Origin: Plantago elongata
Lineage: Eukaryota > Streptophyta > Magnoliopsida > Lamiales > Plantaginaceae
Length of the DNA: 64,000 bases
Assembly: GCA_036897095.1 (NCBI GenBank)
Contig: JAYMSP010000134.1
Location: 1 to 64,000 of the forward strand
Direction of reading: 5' to 3'
The notes under the pieces were generated by a model. The model searched no databases. It was given only the letters and a program-made list of their open reading frames with translations, and was not told where the DNA came from. Positions within the stretch are counted from its first letter, which is position 1; each line of letters begins with the position of its first letter. Position numbers and translations under genes: made by a program. This document shows, one piece after another, positions 22,242 to 35,658 of the stretch.

Positions 22242-24697
22242 GTTTCTCTCTCTAAATCCCCACCACTCTTTCTCTCTCTAACGATCAACGAGCTACAATG
22301 AAATGGGTTTCGCCTTTTGGATTGATTGGATATGGGAATAGGACCTAATTTTTACTTTTCTTTTGCTTTTCGTTGTTTGTATTTTCGTCTTTTGGGACCT
22401 GCAAATGATTGGTCTTATCCTTTTGGCCCAAACTTTTCTAAACCTTGCAACTAGTAGTATGTAATTAGATTTTTTTCATTTTATAAATGTGTTTGATTTG
22501 ATTGTATCATAATTTGTGATGTATGAAGATGTTGACTAGCAAATTATCTTCTGTTAAGTGAATGAACTATTTCAGATAAGATTAGGAAGGGTCCGAAGAT
22601 CAGGATAGTCCTCCTATCGAATGCGGGAGGAAGAGTCATCAAATATTTAAGTTTAATATCACATTTAAAAATATATATTCGATGATGAAAATCTTCGAAA
22701 TTATAATCTTCTATTATAGTTGTGAGTATCCCCAATTATAGTTTTATTTTTTGTTTAATGTTCAGTATGTTATAGTTTTTAGTATTGTTATTGTAGTTTT
22801 CAGACCTATTATTGTTGTTTCAAGTAGCAACGTTAGTATTTTTAGCCTCGGATGAAATCATTTATGGATTTAATTTTTGCAAATATTTTGTCATAGGTGT
22901 AAAAGACATTGTTATAGTTTTAAGTACTAATATTGTCGTTTTTAGGTTGTGTTGAATGTTTCTGTATGTTATTGATTTAATGTAAACGTTATAGTTTTAA
23001 GATCTATGGCTGTAAATTTAAGCAACGATATTATTGTTTTTAACTTATGGTGAAATATTTTTGATTTGAATTTTGCAAATGCTTTATTATAGTTTCATAA
23101 GTCATTGTTATAATTTTAGGTGCACTATTATGAGTTAAGCATTAATGTTGTTATTTTTAACTTGTGTTGCATGTACGTATGTTTAATTATAATTTTAAAA
23201 AATGTTTTTTTGATTGTAAGATGCACAATTATGGTTAATGTTACTATGTTTATCTTATTTTAAATAGCAACATGTTATAGTCATAAGACGCATTTTTGTA
23301 AATTTAAGCATCAACATTAGTGTTTTAGTTTCGTCGAAATATTTATGATTTCTTTTTCTTTTTACAAATATTATGTTACAATTTTAAGAGTCACGTTTAT
23401 AGTTTTATGTATTAATGTCATTATGTTTAATTTGTGTTGCGTATTCCTGCTTTGTTATAGTTTTAAAATGCACTGTTATCATTTTACGTATCAATGCTAA
23501 TGTTTTTTAATTAGCATATGCTGCACATTTTTTCTTTGTTTTTAAACACAATATGATAGTTCTAATGATAGTTTTGATGGTCTTACCCAATTTAGTGAAT
23601 GTTTTATTCAGGTGTGATGATGACGTCGAGTTGAATGATAGGTCTATCAAAGTTACTAATGTAGTATCGAAGCAACAAACACATGCAATAAGAGATAGAG
23701 AGTTGAAGTTTTGATCGAAAAAAATTTTATTTTAACAAGTCAATGCATTTGCGTCAAAAACACCGAATGAACACTTATTGTATTTTATTTCTACGAGGAT
23801 ATATGCTTCAAATTTTTTGGATGAGTAACAGTTTAAGATCTTATTTGAAGCTTGTTTATTGTTGTTTGAATGACTTTTATGAACTTTTTAAACTTGTTTA
23901 AGATATTAAATTATCACTTACAACTATAACAAGTCAGCATAAAATATAATGTAAATTCTTAAAACCATCACATTATATATTTAAAATTTAACAAATAAGG
24001 TTAAAATTAAAATTCAAATATTTTCAACGCATTAAAAACCATCATATAATCTCTTAAAAATATTAACAAAATACGTTAAAACTATAACTGAAACTTTGAA
24101 TACTGACAACTTAAAATCATAACATAATCTGTTAAAAGCATAATGCAAATTTTGCGTTTCCGCAATCTTTTAAGAAACTTAGCTGGTCAGATCGTTAAAA
24201 CGTAAACAAATCTTGACTTTCTTATATTTGAGAAAATATTCCCTTTTCTAAGAATTCGATGTAATTAATTACATTATGCATTAGTTTTAAAATCTTGTGT
24301 TGCATATATAATATTAAAATTCTAATTTTAATAGTATAACTCTAATCCTAATTATATTATATACTTTAATAATTAGTTTTAAAATTTAAACATACTCGAT
24401 GAAGATTATTCACAGTCTTATAATTCTCAGTTAATTAACCAGAGGGTTATTGCCGGTCAATCGATATATTGCCGTGGTTGTTCCCTTCTTCTGAATCTAG
24501 TATTGTCGGTCTCCGACCTGCTTCTCTCCCCGAATCGAAACCAGCCCCATACGTTCTTCTTTCCCAGTCAATGAGTCATATACAATATTTAACAAAAGGA
24601 CAATAAACCCTAAACATCACTTCCAAATTCGCCTAAATTCCATGACTTTAGTACGAATTGTGCTGTGAGCCAATTACAAATCGGAAACGGAATCGTG
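22242..24697. other. Intergenic between divergent bZIP and MED14 genes
   Basis: The outer parts should hold the two promoters; a CT-rich leader (CTCTCTCTA) is just upstream of the bZIP start. The middle (about 22,730-24,150) is filled by a diverged motif array described separately. No gene is seen. Confidence 0.5.
22730..24150. repeat. Diverged array of TTATAGTTTTAAG-like motifs in opposite orientations
   Basis: About a dozen variants of GTTATAGTTTTAAG occur on the plus strand between 22,734 and 23,560 (for example at 22,916, 22,988, 23,455). Six or seven reverse-complement variants (CTTAAAACCATCAC, TTAAAACTATAAC, TTAAAATCATAAC) occur between 23,925 and 24,150. The core between the two sets is about 350 bp. 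On the left side larger units of roughly 190-285 bp starting CAACGTTAGT/CAACGATATT/CAACATTAG can be followed. The pattern fits a decayed foldback-type transposon with arms made of short repeats, but I cannot define termini. Confidence 0.5.
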
Positions 24698-27600
24698 ATG
24701 GCGGAGGTTTCGCAGGAGCCGCCGGTGGATTTGACCGCTCTGGTGGGACGAGTAGCTGAGGAAGCCTTCCTCTCGCTCAAGGAATTGATCGACAAATCCA
24801 AATCGGAAAATTTGTCTGATTCTGATAAGAAGATTATGATTCTCAAGTATATTGTTACAATTCAGCAGCGGATGTTGCGGATTAATGTCCTTACCAAGTG
24901 GTGCCAACAGGTACTTGTGTGGATTTGTTTACCGCAATCTTTTCCAGTTCTTGTTATTAGATGTATTTGATGTAAGTGTATCTCATTCTGTTATACTGCT
25001 AAAAGGCGGAGAAAATTGTTATAGAAAAGGGGAGAAAATTGTTATGGAGTATCGAGCAAATGACAATGCAATGCAATGCCATAATGTTTCCCCTTTCATT
25101 TACCGGACTGTAAATTTGACTTCCCGAAAATAAAAACAACTTGGAAGGTCTAAATGTACTAATATGTTAAGCCTTTGCAAATTTATGATCATTGGCTACG
25201 GATGTCATAACGTTTCCTGTAATTTTTGAAAATTTCTGCGATTTCTTACTGATTTGTGCTGCCTGAGCTGCAGGTTCCTTTAATACAGTACTGCCAACAA
25301 CTTGCATCAACTTTATCAAGCCATGAAACTTGCTTCACTCAAGCTGCAGATTCCATGTTTTTTATGCATGAGGGACTACAACAGGCCCGTGCTCCTATCT
25401 ATGATGTTCCTTCGGCTGTTGAAATTCTTCTTACTGGAAGTTACCAACGGCTACCAAAATGCATAGAGGATGTGGGCATGCAGAACACATTGGATGCGGA
25501 CTGTCAAGGTCCAGCACTGAAGAAACTTGACACACTTGTCAGGTCAAAGTTACTTCAAGTTTCACTTCCGAAAGACACTGGAGTAGATGTTTCTGATGGT
25601 GTTGCATTACTTCGTGTTGATGGGGAATTTAAAGTTCTTGTGACACTTGGTTATCGAGGTGATTTATCATTGTGGAGGATATTACATTTGGAGTTGCTTG
25701 TCGGTGAGAAAAGTGGGCCTGTGAAGGTTGAAGAATCACGAAGGCATGTACTTGGAGATGATCTAGAACGCAGAATGGCTGCATCAGAAACTCCATTCAT
25801 GATATTATATTCAATCCTGCATGAGCTCTGTGTTGCTCTCATTATGGATACTGTTATAAGACAAGTGCAAGCACTTCGACTTGGCAGATGGAAAGATGCT
25901 ATTCGGTTTGAACTTATATCTGATGGTAATGTTGGGCAAGGAGGCAGTTCTTCCTCGACTAATACTCAGCAAGAGGGAGAAGTTGATCCTGTTGGACTAA
26001 GAACTCCCGGAGTTAAAGTTATATATTGGTTAGATCTAGAAAAGAACTCTGGTGCATCAGATGGGGGGGTATGTCCATATTTAAAAATTGAACCAGGTCA
26101 AGATCTACAGATAAAAGTTTTGCATAGCACATTCGTCATTGATCCTCTTACTGGGAAGGAGGCGGATTTCTCCCTCAACAAAGGCTGTATTGATGTTGAG
26201 ATGTTACTGCTTAAGGCCATTAGCTCTAATAGATATACTCGTCTGCTTGAGATTTACAAGGAATTGGAGAATAATGGCCAGATAAATCTTACCCCTGGAG
26301 ATGTCCAACTTCACTTTCATTCGGGTGAAAATGAGCCGGATTATGTAAAGGTATATACATTACTCCATTTATTACTCACCTTTCTGTGTTTTGGCTTCTT
26401 TTAACAGAACTTTCAGTTTCAAGTATACTTTACCCCGTCTCATGATGAAACTCCACTTTGTTCAGAAACTGACAGCTTCTAATAGGCCACCATCTTTAGA
26501 TCACAAATGGTTTCCTTTATATCATACATCACCGCTCCAATAAACATGTGCTTATAAATTCGGTAGAGCAGCTCAGTATACATTTTCTTGATGTCATTTT
26601 ATTAGGAGGACCATCTATTTCTCCTATTGTTGCTTTATCTTATCATCTTATGTTCAATGTATATGTATATTCTGTATATTGTTGTTGGTATTTGTGCTGA
26701 CAAACTGGAGAAGCATGTGCCTGAGGTATTTGTAGGGTATCGGATCGAGTGTTTTTAGAATAAAAACAAAGTGAAGAATATCTTCATTAATGCACTAGAA
26801 TTTATTACGTAATGGTGCCTGTTGGGGTGACATACCTCTCTCTCATTAATTTTCCTTGATTTATCATTCGACCAAGTAAAAAAGAAATGGTAGCATTTAC
26901 ATTTTCTATCCTCCTTTTTTTAGTTCTAATTATGCACTATCTTTTGTTAACAGAAGGATAGCATGGGTGATTTGGTAAAACACGATGGCCAGGAAGCACT
27001 GCGTGTACGCGCCTATGGTTCTTCATTTTTCACCCTTGGAATAAGCATAAGGTACTTATCATTGCTCTCCCTCACCCCCTGGATCCTACCCTGATTATAT
27101 ATCGTTGTTGAGTGTCAAGAGCTAATTTTTTATACATTCGTTGCTGAACTTTACATCTGTTTATGCCTGGCTAGGTGGTAATGGTATTTGATAGTAACTT
27201 GATAATTTAATAGTCTTTGGCCTCTCTGAATTTACCATTACATAGGATGGGAGCATTATAAAGTATGCGTATGTATATTTAAAAAAAGTTCATTGGATCT
27301 AACTAACTAATTACTAGTGCTTTTCTTTCCATTTCGATTTAGGAAAATCAAAACTCATATACTCTATTTCAGTTCTTGCGAGAGAAACCAATTCTTAAGA
27401 TAAAGAACCCCAACTCTAATTTCATTAATGAACAGTTTCTCCACTGACATTGACAGCTTTAGTTTGGATAAACTGAAGCAAAAAGTTAATCCCTTTTTGC
27501 GATTTGAAGATGAAATTCATACAATTTAAAGTTTTATTTCCTACTTGACTTTTTTGAGTGTGTGGTTCGGTTCTGTTGGGCTTGTCAAACCATTAGAAAG

Positions 27601-30600
27601 GGTAATAAAGAGACGAAGACGACAAGCTGGATAAAATTTAATGAACAAGACAAACTAAGCAAGAGAGATGGGAAGAACAACTTGATGTCGATGAAGGACT
27701 TGTTGAGGTCCATGGACTCTTCTGTGTTGTATTTGGGGACTCTTCTCAGTTATGAATGGATGGTATTTAGTTTGTTTGATTTATGTATATACTAATAATG
27801 ATATCTGTAATTGAGCGTAACAGGGTTAGAATTGTCCGTTGTTATTTTTAAGAAATAATATACATAACTATAATAGAAAATTTTAAAAATTAATGATCGT
27901 ACCAATTACACATGGCAATCAACCGATCATTTAATGGAGACCTATGACCGACCTAAGAATAGAAAAGCCCAACTCACAATCATAACCGTTGACCTGTCGC
28001 CTTCTTTTTTCTTAATATTAAAAAAGGCTGAGCTCTACTTCACCTTGCAGGAATGGCCGTTTTCTTCTTCACTCCACCAAAAATCTTATTTCACCCAAGG
28101 CTTTGCTGGAGTGTGAGGAGGCACTGAGCCAGGGAAGCATGACTGCAGGGAAAGCATTTAGCACCTTGCGAAGTGGAAGTCTTCTTCATTTGTTTGCACG
28201 CATTGGCAGGTTCTTAGGGCTTGAGGTAGGCATGGATTTTCTGGTTTGTTGTGATTTATTTTTCTAAAACCACCTCGGAGGAATTTTTATGCAGCTGCTA
28301 CTACTTGGTTTCATGTTTTAAGTATCTTAGCATGTGTGTCTGCAGTGTATCTTAGCATGCGTGTTTGGAGTTTGACATTTGGGTATCTGGTTGTAATGTA
28401 CTACATAAGCAATATTATTATTTGTCCCTGCAGGTGTTTGAACAAGGTCTGACTGCCTTGAAACTGCCTAAAAACATTTCAGATGGTTCAAGTTCATTAA
28501 TTATGGGATTTCCTGAGTGTGGGAGCTCTTATTTTTTATTGATGCAACTTGACAAGGAACTGATCCCTTCTCTAAAGTTGTTGGAAGCCCAATTGGATAC
28601 ATCAAGGAAAGGCGAACAATTTAGTGAGATGAGCCGTGTTACTAGAGTAAAGAATGTAGATATTAGTCAAATGTACATGTGTGACGATGAACTCAGTTTG
28701 AGCCTTCCTGATACTCAAAAGCTGCTATCAGTTTCTAATTGCACTAATGATGTTGCTGGGATCTCTGAACAAAAGCTTTCCTCTGATTCTATCCCCGAAG
28801 GAACTATGTATCATTCTAATGTTCCCACAAATTTCTCGTCCATTGTTGATGAAATATTTGAGCTTGAGAAAGGGTCAAGTATACATGGTTCCTCGGCAAT
28901 GTTTGGTCTGTCCTCTACGTCCACCATTGGCTTGAGCAGTAAGAATCCCCATGGCATAAAACCTGCAATATCTACCAATTCATTGACTGCAACTTCGGGG
29001 AGAAGTCTAGCTATGCAAAAACTGGCAGTTTCTAAATCTGATCAGGATCTGACAGCTCTCAGGCCTTCACATTCTGGATTTGGTTCATATAGCCTTATGG
29101 ATGAAGACAAGTTGAATACATCTGGACTTCAAGCAGCCCGAATTTTATCCCCACCGCAACATGCTGTAAGATCTGGGGATCCTAGAACCTTGCTTGTAGG
29201 GGCTGGAAGCCTTGGACTATCTAGTTCTGACTCAATGGTTACTTCTCCTACATGTATGTGTCATCTACACAATCTCTTTCGTGTGTTTCTATGTTATATC
29301 GGTAGTTAATATTTCTCATAACCGTTTCAGTTTCTAATGTGTGCCTCTTCCTTGTTAGCCTCTGTGCTGGAATCTGCTGCTTTTGAGAATTCAAATCAAG
29401 TCAATGTCCCTCATCATGATAGATCACAAAGAAAGCGCAGTCTCACAGATATGCTAAAATCTCTTCCAACTCTTCAAAGTTTAGAAGTCAGTGAAAGACC
29501 TGATAAGAGAAGGAAAATCAGTAGTATGTCACAAAATCACAATCAGCCCCCTCCTACTCAATTGCTCATTTCATGTGATCAGCCTAGTAAAGCTACAGGA
29601 CACAGTTTCGCACATCTCATAGCTGAAGCAAATAAAGGCAAAGCATCGCCTAGCATATATGTAACTGCCCTGCTTCACATTGTTAGGCACTGCTCACTAT
29701 GTATAAAGCATGCTCGGTTGACTAGTCAGATGGAGGAACTTGACATACCGTATGTTGAGGAAGTAGGTCTGAGAAGTGCATCATCTAACTTGTGGCTCAG
29801 TCTTCCTTTTGCGAGAGGGGGCACATGGCAGTATGTATGCTTGAGGCTGGGGAGACCTGGAAGCTTGTATTGGGATGTCAAAATTGTCGACTCTCACTTC
29901 AAAGACCTGTGGGAGCTTCAAAAAGGAAGCAGTAATACTACCTGGGGTTCTGGCGTCAGAATAGCTAATACATCTGATGTGGATTCACATATTCACAATG
30001 ATTTCGATGGTGTTGTATTGAGTTACAACTCTGTGGAGGTTGATAGTGTCAAGAAGTTAGTGGCTGATATACAGAGACTTTCAAATGCTAGAACGTTTGC
30101 CCTTGGAATGCGGAAACTACTGGGTCCAAGAACTGATGAGAAAGTGGATGAGTGCAATGCAAACTTAGACAGCAAGTCTCCTACTGGATTGAAGTCTGCT
30201 GTGGATGTTTCTGAAAAGTTATCTGAGCAGATGAGGAGATCATTCAGAATTGAAGCTGTAGGATTGATGAGTTTGTGGTTTAGTTTTGGTTCGGCATTAC
30301 TTACTCGCTTTGTTGTAGAATGGGAATATGGGAAAGAGGGCTGCACAATGCATGTTTCTCCGCATCAACTTTGGCCGCATACCAAGGTTTTTTTCCCGCC
30401 TTCATGAAGTTGATTCATAGTTCCTCTTTGGGTGGATATTTTGAGCTTTTTAATTTTTCCTTTATGTTCTTTCATATCCATACATGAGCATTCTAGTGGC
30501 ACCTACCTTTTTGAGAAAGAGATTAAGAGTCTCTTAACTATTTTCTACGCGTGACATGTTGTGCTGATTTATTATGGTTTTCTGCTGCCTGTTCTGAGTC

Positions 30601-33317
30601 CCTAAAATACTATGATAATTTCCTAAAAACAGTTAATTTTATTTTTCACTCACTCCATCCCAGTCTCATCTCCACACTTTCCTTTTTGTTTGTCCTCTTA
30701 CCATCTCCCCATACCTTAAATGGAAAACCTGTATCCTATTTTATTCTCGCTCTTATCATACTTCTAATTATTTCCAGCTTATATTTTCTAGTTATTTATA
30801 TAGTTTACTCTTAAAAACCGTGCCTAGATCAATGGGGGAGTATACTGTTCGTATATATCTAGCAAATCCTTTACCCGTCTACTATCTGGTTACAGAAACA
30901 TGTAGCGCTGACGTATTTTCTTTCTTAACAGTTTCTTGAAGATTTTATTAATGGAGGTGAAGTCGCATCCCTATTAGATTGCATTCGGTTAACTGCTGGA
31001 CCGTTGCATGCTCTTGCTGCGGCCACAAGGCCTGCACGAGCTGCTCCAGTATCAGGTGTTCCTGGCATCACACCATCCTCTACTTTGAAGCAGAACGGAT
31101 ATATGCCAGCTCAAAATTTGCCTGTGAATTCCAATACAAACACCACGCAAGCTTTGTCTAGTCCAATCGTGAACCCTGGTGTACCTACATCGACTGGGGC
31201 TCTTGGGCCTCATAACAGTCATGCAGCTGCCATGTTAGCAGCAGCAGCAGCAGCAGCTGCTGCTGCTGGAAGAGGAAGCACCGGCATAGTTCCAAGTTCA
31301 CTCTTGCCTATTGATGTTTCTGTAGTACTTAGAGGCCCGTATTGGATTAGGATAATATATCGGAAAAACTTTGCAGTTGATATGCGATGTTTTGCTGGAG
31401 ATCAGGTGTGGTTGCAACCGGCTACCCCACCTAAAGTGGGTGCCCCCAACGGAGGATCACTTCCCTGTCCACAATTTCGGCCTTTTATCATGGAGCACGT
31501 AGCTCAGGAACTGAACGGCATAGATTCTAATTTCCCAAATGCTCAACAGGCACTTGGTTTGCCTAATTCTGGTAACTTAAACCCGAGTTCAACAGCACTG
31601 GTCTCCATTGCCAATAGAACTAACCTTGCTAATAACTCCAATGTCTCTCGGACAGGGAATGCTAAAGCAGGCCTCAATCGCACTGGAAATGCTATCTCAG
31701 GATCATCTAATGTAGCTATTGCGAACCAATTACGTAGATCACCTGCTTCTGGTGTACCGGCTCATGTTAGAGGAGAGCTGAATACTGCTATTATTGGACT
31801 TGGAGATGATGGGGGCTATGGTGGTGGCTGGGTTCCTCTTGTGGCACTCAAAAAAGTCCTTAGAGGTATCCTTAAGTATCTTGGAGTACTGTGGCTATTT
31901 GCACAGTTACCGGAACTTTTAAACGAGATCCTTGGGTCAATTCTAAAGGATAATGAAGGAGCTTTATTGAATTTAGATCAGGAGCAACCAGCCTTGCGCT
32001 TCTTTGTTGGGTATGACCTTGAGTAATCCTTTATACTTTTGTACGAGGCTATTTCGTTATTATTCCTAAAGAAAATAGGTGTAGGATATGGAACCGCCCA
32101 TTGAGGTATGGGTTCTTATTGAAGAAAGACGCTCCCTTGTTTATATAACTCAAACACCTTTTATCTTTCATTTAGCTTGGTCCCTACTGTTTTTAGACCT
32201 GACCATATGCCACCGTAAAACCTAATTTTAAAATTCCTATGCTTTCATGTGTTTCCGTTTATCCTGTTTACAATGACATTTTTTTAAAATCGTTTTTGGT
32301 TGTCATAAGGAGGTCTGTGTAATAATGCATGCCTCATGGGAAGGATGTTCTACCCATGCTTTAAGAGACATCTGTGTAATTTTCCCAAAAAAATAGGAGA
32401 TATTCTGCAATTCTTTTGGGAAAACCACACATATGAAGGCACACATGTTTTTTTCTTTTCTTTTCTAGGTTACCTTTATATTGAGTGTATGGATAGTTTC
32501 TAATATAACAAAATTTCTATGCCTTGTATATCGGTTTCTAATATTGAAGTTCATTTGCAGGGGTTACGTGTTTGCTGTTAGTGTTCACAGAGTCCAACTT
32601 CTTCTCCAAGTATTAAGTGTAAAAAGATTTCATCAATCTCAACAACAGCAACAGAACCCAAATGCTGCCCAGGAAGAATTAACCCAGTCAGAAATAAATG
32701 AAATTTGTGACTATTTCACACGGCGTGTTGCATCGGAGCCCTATGATGCTTCTCGAGTCGCTTCATTCATAACCCTCCTCACTCTACCTATTTCAGTCCT
32801 GCGAGAGTTTCTAAAGCTCATAGCTTGGAAGAAAGGACTAGCTCAAGTACAATCGCCTGACTTAGCCCCTGCCCAGAAATCCCGTATCGAGCTTTGTCTT
32901 GAAAATCATGTGGGATTTAATGGGAACTCTGAAAATTCATCTGCATCAAAAAGTAACATTCACTATGATCGGCCCCACAACTCGGTCGACTTTGCATTGA
33001 CAGTGGTTCTTGATCCCTGCCACATACCTCATATGAATGCTGCTGGTGGGGCTGCTTGGTTACCATATTGTGTTTCTGTTAGATTAAGATACACATTCAC
33101 TGATAACCCTACAGTCTCTTTCCTCGGAATGGAAGGAAGCCATGGAGGTAGGGCCTGTTGGTTGAGGATCGAAGATTGGGAAAAATCTAAACAGAAAGTG
33201 GTTCGTACTGTTGAAATGAATGCTGGTGGTGATGTTAACCAGGGTCGGTTGAGGTTAGTTGCAGAGAGTGTTCAAAGAACACTCCACGGTTGCCTTCAAG
33301 GACTACGAGATGGCTGA
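24698..33317 (+). CDS. MED14: Mediator complex subunit 14 (MED14/STRUWWELPETER)
   Basis: Eight exons (24698-24910, 25274-26350, 26954-27051, 28051-28225, 28434-29253, 29359-30386, 30932-32010, 32561-33317) join in frame to 1748 residues, close to the roughly 1700 of the Arabidopsis protein. The conserved N-terminal MED14 domain covers about residues 10-200 (VDLTALVGRVAEEAFLSLKE, IDKSKSENLSDSDKKIMILKY, MHEGLQQARAPIYDVPSAVE). MED14 is the backbone that joins the head, middle and tail of Mediator and so links transcription factors with RNA polymerase II. In Arabidopsis it controls cell number and stress responses. A GCA/GCT-encoded alanine run (about 31,230-31,270) and low-complexity stretches (SSSSTNTQQ) lie in linkers. 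The start was chosen at the first ATG of the domain frame, with a divergent bZIP gene upstream. Confidence 0.96.
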
Positions 33318-33982
33318 TGGTATATGATAGATGATCACACAACATGCCTCCATTATAACTGCATCCTTTTACAGTACCGGAGGAGGCAAGGCAATTTTGT
33401 TGTTTGTTTACTTGGGATGAGATTAGATAGCTTAGAGGGGAGTGTTGGGTTCAGTTCAATTCTTGAGCAAACTAGTTAGGTTATGCTCTCGTTTTGTACA
33501 GTTATTCTCCATTGCATGTACTTGGATAACATCAATTTACTTGATTTTCTGTAGTTAGGAAATTTGTATTGTTGTAATTTGTAAATTGCTTTATGCTTCA
33601 GGAATTATCGATATGGATGTGAAATCTTTACAATTCTCTGTTTCTCGTCTGGTTGTCAATGTTCCCAGAGAAAACTTTCGGCTGAGCGAGAAGTTAGAGG
33701 AACCAATTGTTGTGCATTACCATACAATACAAAAGAAAATCTAGATGGACCTGAACGAAGAGCATAAACTGAGAGAGCCTGTTATTACAACATGAATCTA
33801 ATTTGACAACGATGTCAAAACTTTTTCCTATCTTTCTCTTACTCCAACGAACCCAAAATTTTAATTCACCGTCGACAGATATTGTAAATAAGCTAATTGT
33901 ATGAAAATGAAAGTCACGTACACATTACAACAAGAACAAGTGGGCAGATCCACTTCCAACACCAAATTGACATGGCTGGGTT
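33318..33982. other. Convergent 3' flanks of MED14 and the TatA gene
   Basis: 665 bases with no coding sequence, probably containing both 3' untranslated regions. Confidence 0.45.
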
Positions 33983-35658
33983 CTAAGAACTTTCTTTCGT
34001 GCTTGGGACTTTAACCTCTTGCTTTGCTTCCTCACTCACGGCTGTAATCTTCTCGCCTTCAGGCTCCCCTGCCGGCTCACCATCTTTCTTTAGTTCCGTT
34101 TCAAATTCTTTTGCAGCCTGTGATTGGATGCATCAATAACGGTCTTCATTTCCAAATTAACGTAAACACAAGCAACAATGAAAATGGAAGGGGACAGAAC
34201 TGGAAAACCCACAACTACTACAGCAGTGCTGAATATTAATGGCATTGAAGACTGGAAATAACACAGAACTTCAGTCTCTCTCCGTTAAGAGATAATATGT
34301 CAATTTTGTTACTTTTGTATACTATCTGCCTCTATTATCAACTAATGAGCTTTATGATCTACAGGCTGTCTTTAAGCAGACCATGAGGTTTACTGGCTCA
34401 AAGTCCAGTAGGATTTTACAATGGTCATGTTTAACAAAACGCTGAAAAGGTAGCTGATAGCTGGTTAGGTATAATTTTTTTCAACAAGCTAACTCGGTTA
34501 GCTTATCAAACAAGCTAGCTTGTTTGAAAAGCTGCGTGTTCACGTAACGAACTTTTTTATTAAAAAAAGTTCATTGAACTGAAAAGCTAGCTGAAAAGTT
34601 ATGGTAAACAGAGCCAATGTTTGGAGATAAGACATAGTTTCCGCTTAACTCCAACCCCTCAGTGCTTATAAACTGCGTGCTTTATCCCGCACAAGAGTAT
34701 AGGAACATTCATATAATTGAATAAAATGGTTCGGTTCTGATTAGGTAAACCTCATATAAGCAAACAGGCTATTGACAGTCCTCAATCTATGATCAATAAT
34801 AGGTCACTATCAAGGACCTCATCGTAGCGATGGTATAGATGTTTTGAGTCTTTTATTCGTAGAAAACTAGACCTTCAGAACTCAGATACCACAGCACCAG
34901 GATCCTCAACCTGAGCCTTTCGCAAAGAATCTATACCGGCTAACAATCAAACATGTATTCTGCACTCTATCTCACTATGGCTCTGAATCAATAATTTCTT
35001 CCTCAAGAATGACCAATATAACTCATAATAGCTCCTCAACAAATCTCACTTTACTCAAAACCCACCTTAAATTTCACCAACACAAAAATCACTTAAATTT
35101 CCTAAATACCACACCCTAATCTAGATCCAAATCTAATCTTTCTCAAAACAAGCTACAGATTGACGCTCACTTTTCAATTATAGATCAAATGCACTGAAAA
35201 TAAAGTATTATCTAAATTAAGTAACAACCCAATTAGCTACTAGAAGTCTAACATAAGATTAAGAAGAAAAAACACAAGAATCAAGAAAAAGTTGAGATTT
35301 TTCAACCTGTTGAAAGCTAAAAAACACGAGAATCAAGAAAAAGATTAGATTTTTGAACCTGCTGAAAGCTCTTAATCGTCTTGCCAAAACTCCGGCCCAC
35401 TTCCGGCAACTTCTTGGGGCCAAAAACGAGCGCCGCCACACCAGCAATGACGACAAGTTCCGGCACTCCGAGCCCGAACAGACAGTTACAAGAAAAGCCC
35501 CTATTTTGTGACTTTCTGGGCCGATTGCACGAAAGCCTAGCCCTGGTAGTGAACTTTTGGCTGAAGAAGACTGAGCTGGTGGAAGAGAGGGGAGTGAATT
35601 TGGTAGATGGGTTTAGGTGGAGAGATGGTGTGAGTGATGTAGATGAGATGGAAGCCAT
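33983..35658 (-). CDS. TATA: Sec-independent protein translocase TATA/Tha4, chloroplastic
   Basis: Two exons on the minus strand (35658-35359 and 34117-33983) join in frame to 144 residues. A serine/threonine-rich chloroplast transit peptide (about 1-57) precedes the TatA core: a transmembrane helix with the conserved glutamate (VPELVVIAGVAALVFG, E67), the FGPKKLPE hinge, the amphipathic helix (VGRSFGKTIKSFQQAAKEFE) and an acidic soluble tail. Tha4/TatA assembles with cpTatC and Hcf106 in the thylakoid membrane and moves folded proteins into the lumen using the proton gradient. The intron (about 1.24 kb) contains a PIF-like MITE and a tandem copy of the exon 1 end with its donor site, described separately. 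Confidence 0.93.
34423..34615. mobile_element. PIF/Harbinger-like MITE in the TATA intron
   Basis: 193 bp from GGTCATGTTTAACAAAACG to GTTATGGTAAACAGAGCC, with imperfect terminal inverted repeats of the GGCTCTGTTTA type. The 3-base AAT flanks both ends. The centre has CAAACAAGCTAGCTTGTTTG, which is itself partly palindromic. A related copy sits at 38,617-38,820. Confidence 0.65.
35255..35371 (-). repeat. Tandem copy of a 52-bp segment including the exon 1 donor site
   Basis: On the minus strand the end of exon 1 (AGCTTTCAGCAG followed by GTTCAAAAATC) recurs 52 bp further on as AGCTTTCAACAG followed by GTTGAAAAATC, with the intervening CTTTTTCTTGATTCT also repeated. The second potential donor lies after 35,307. 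Using it would add 52 bases and lead to a stop after VQKSNLFLDSRVF. Confidence 0.8.

Noticed and set aside
31230-31270. GCA/GCT repeat coding for an alanine run in MED14
   Set aside because: Such linkers are common in Mediator subunits, and the length is unremarkable.
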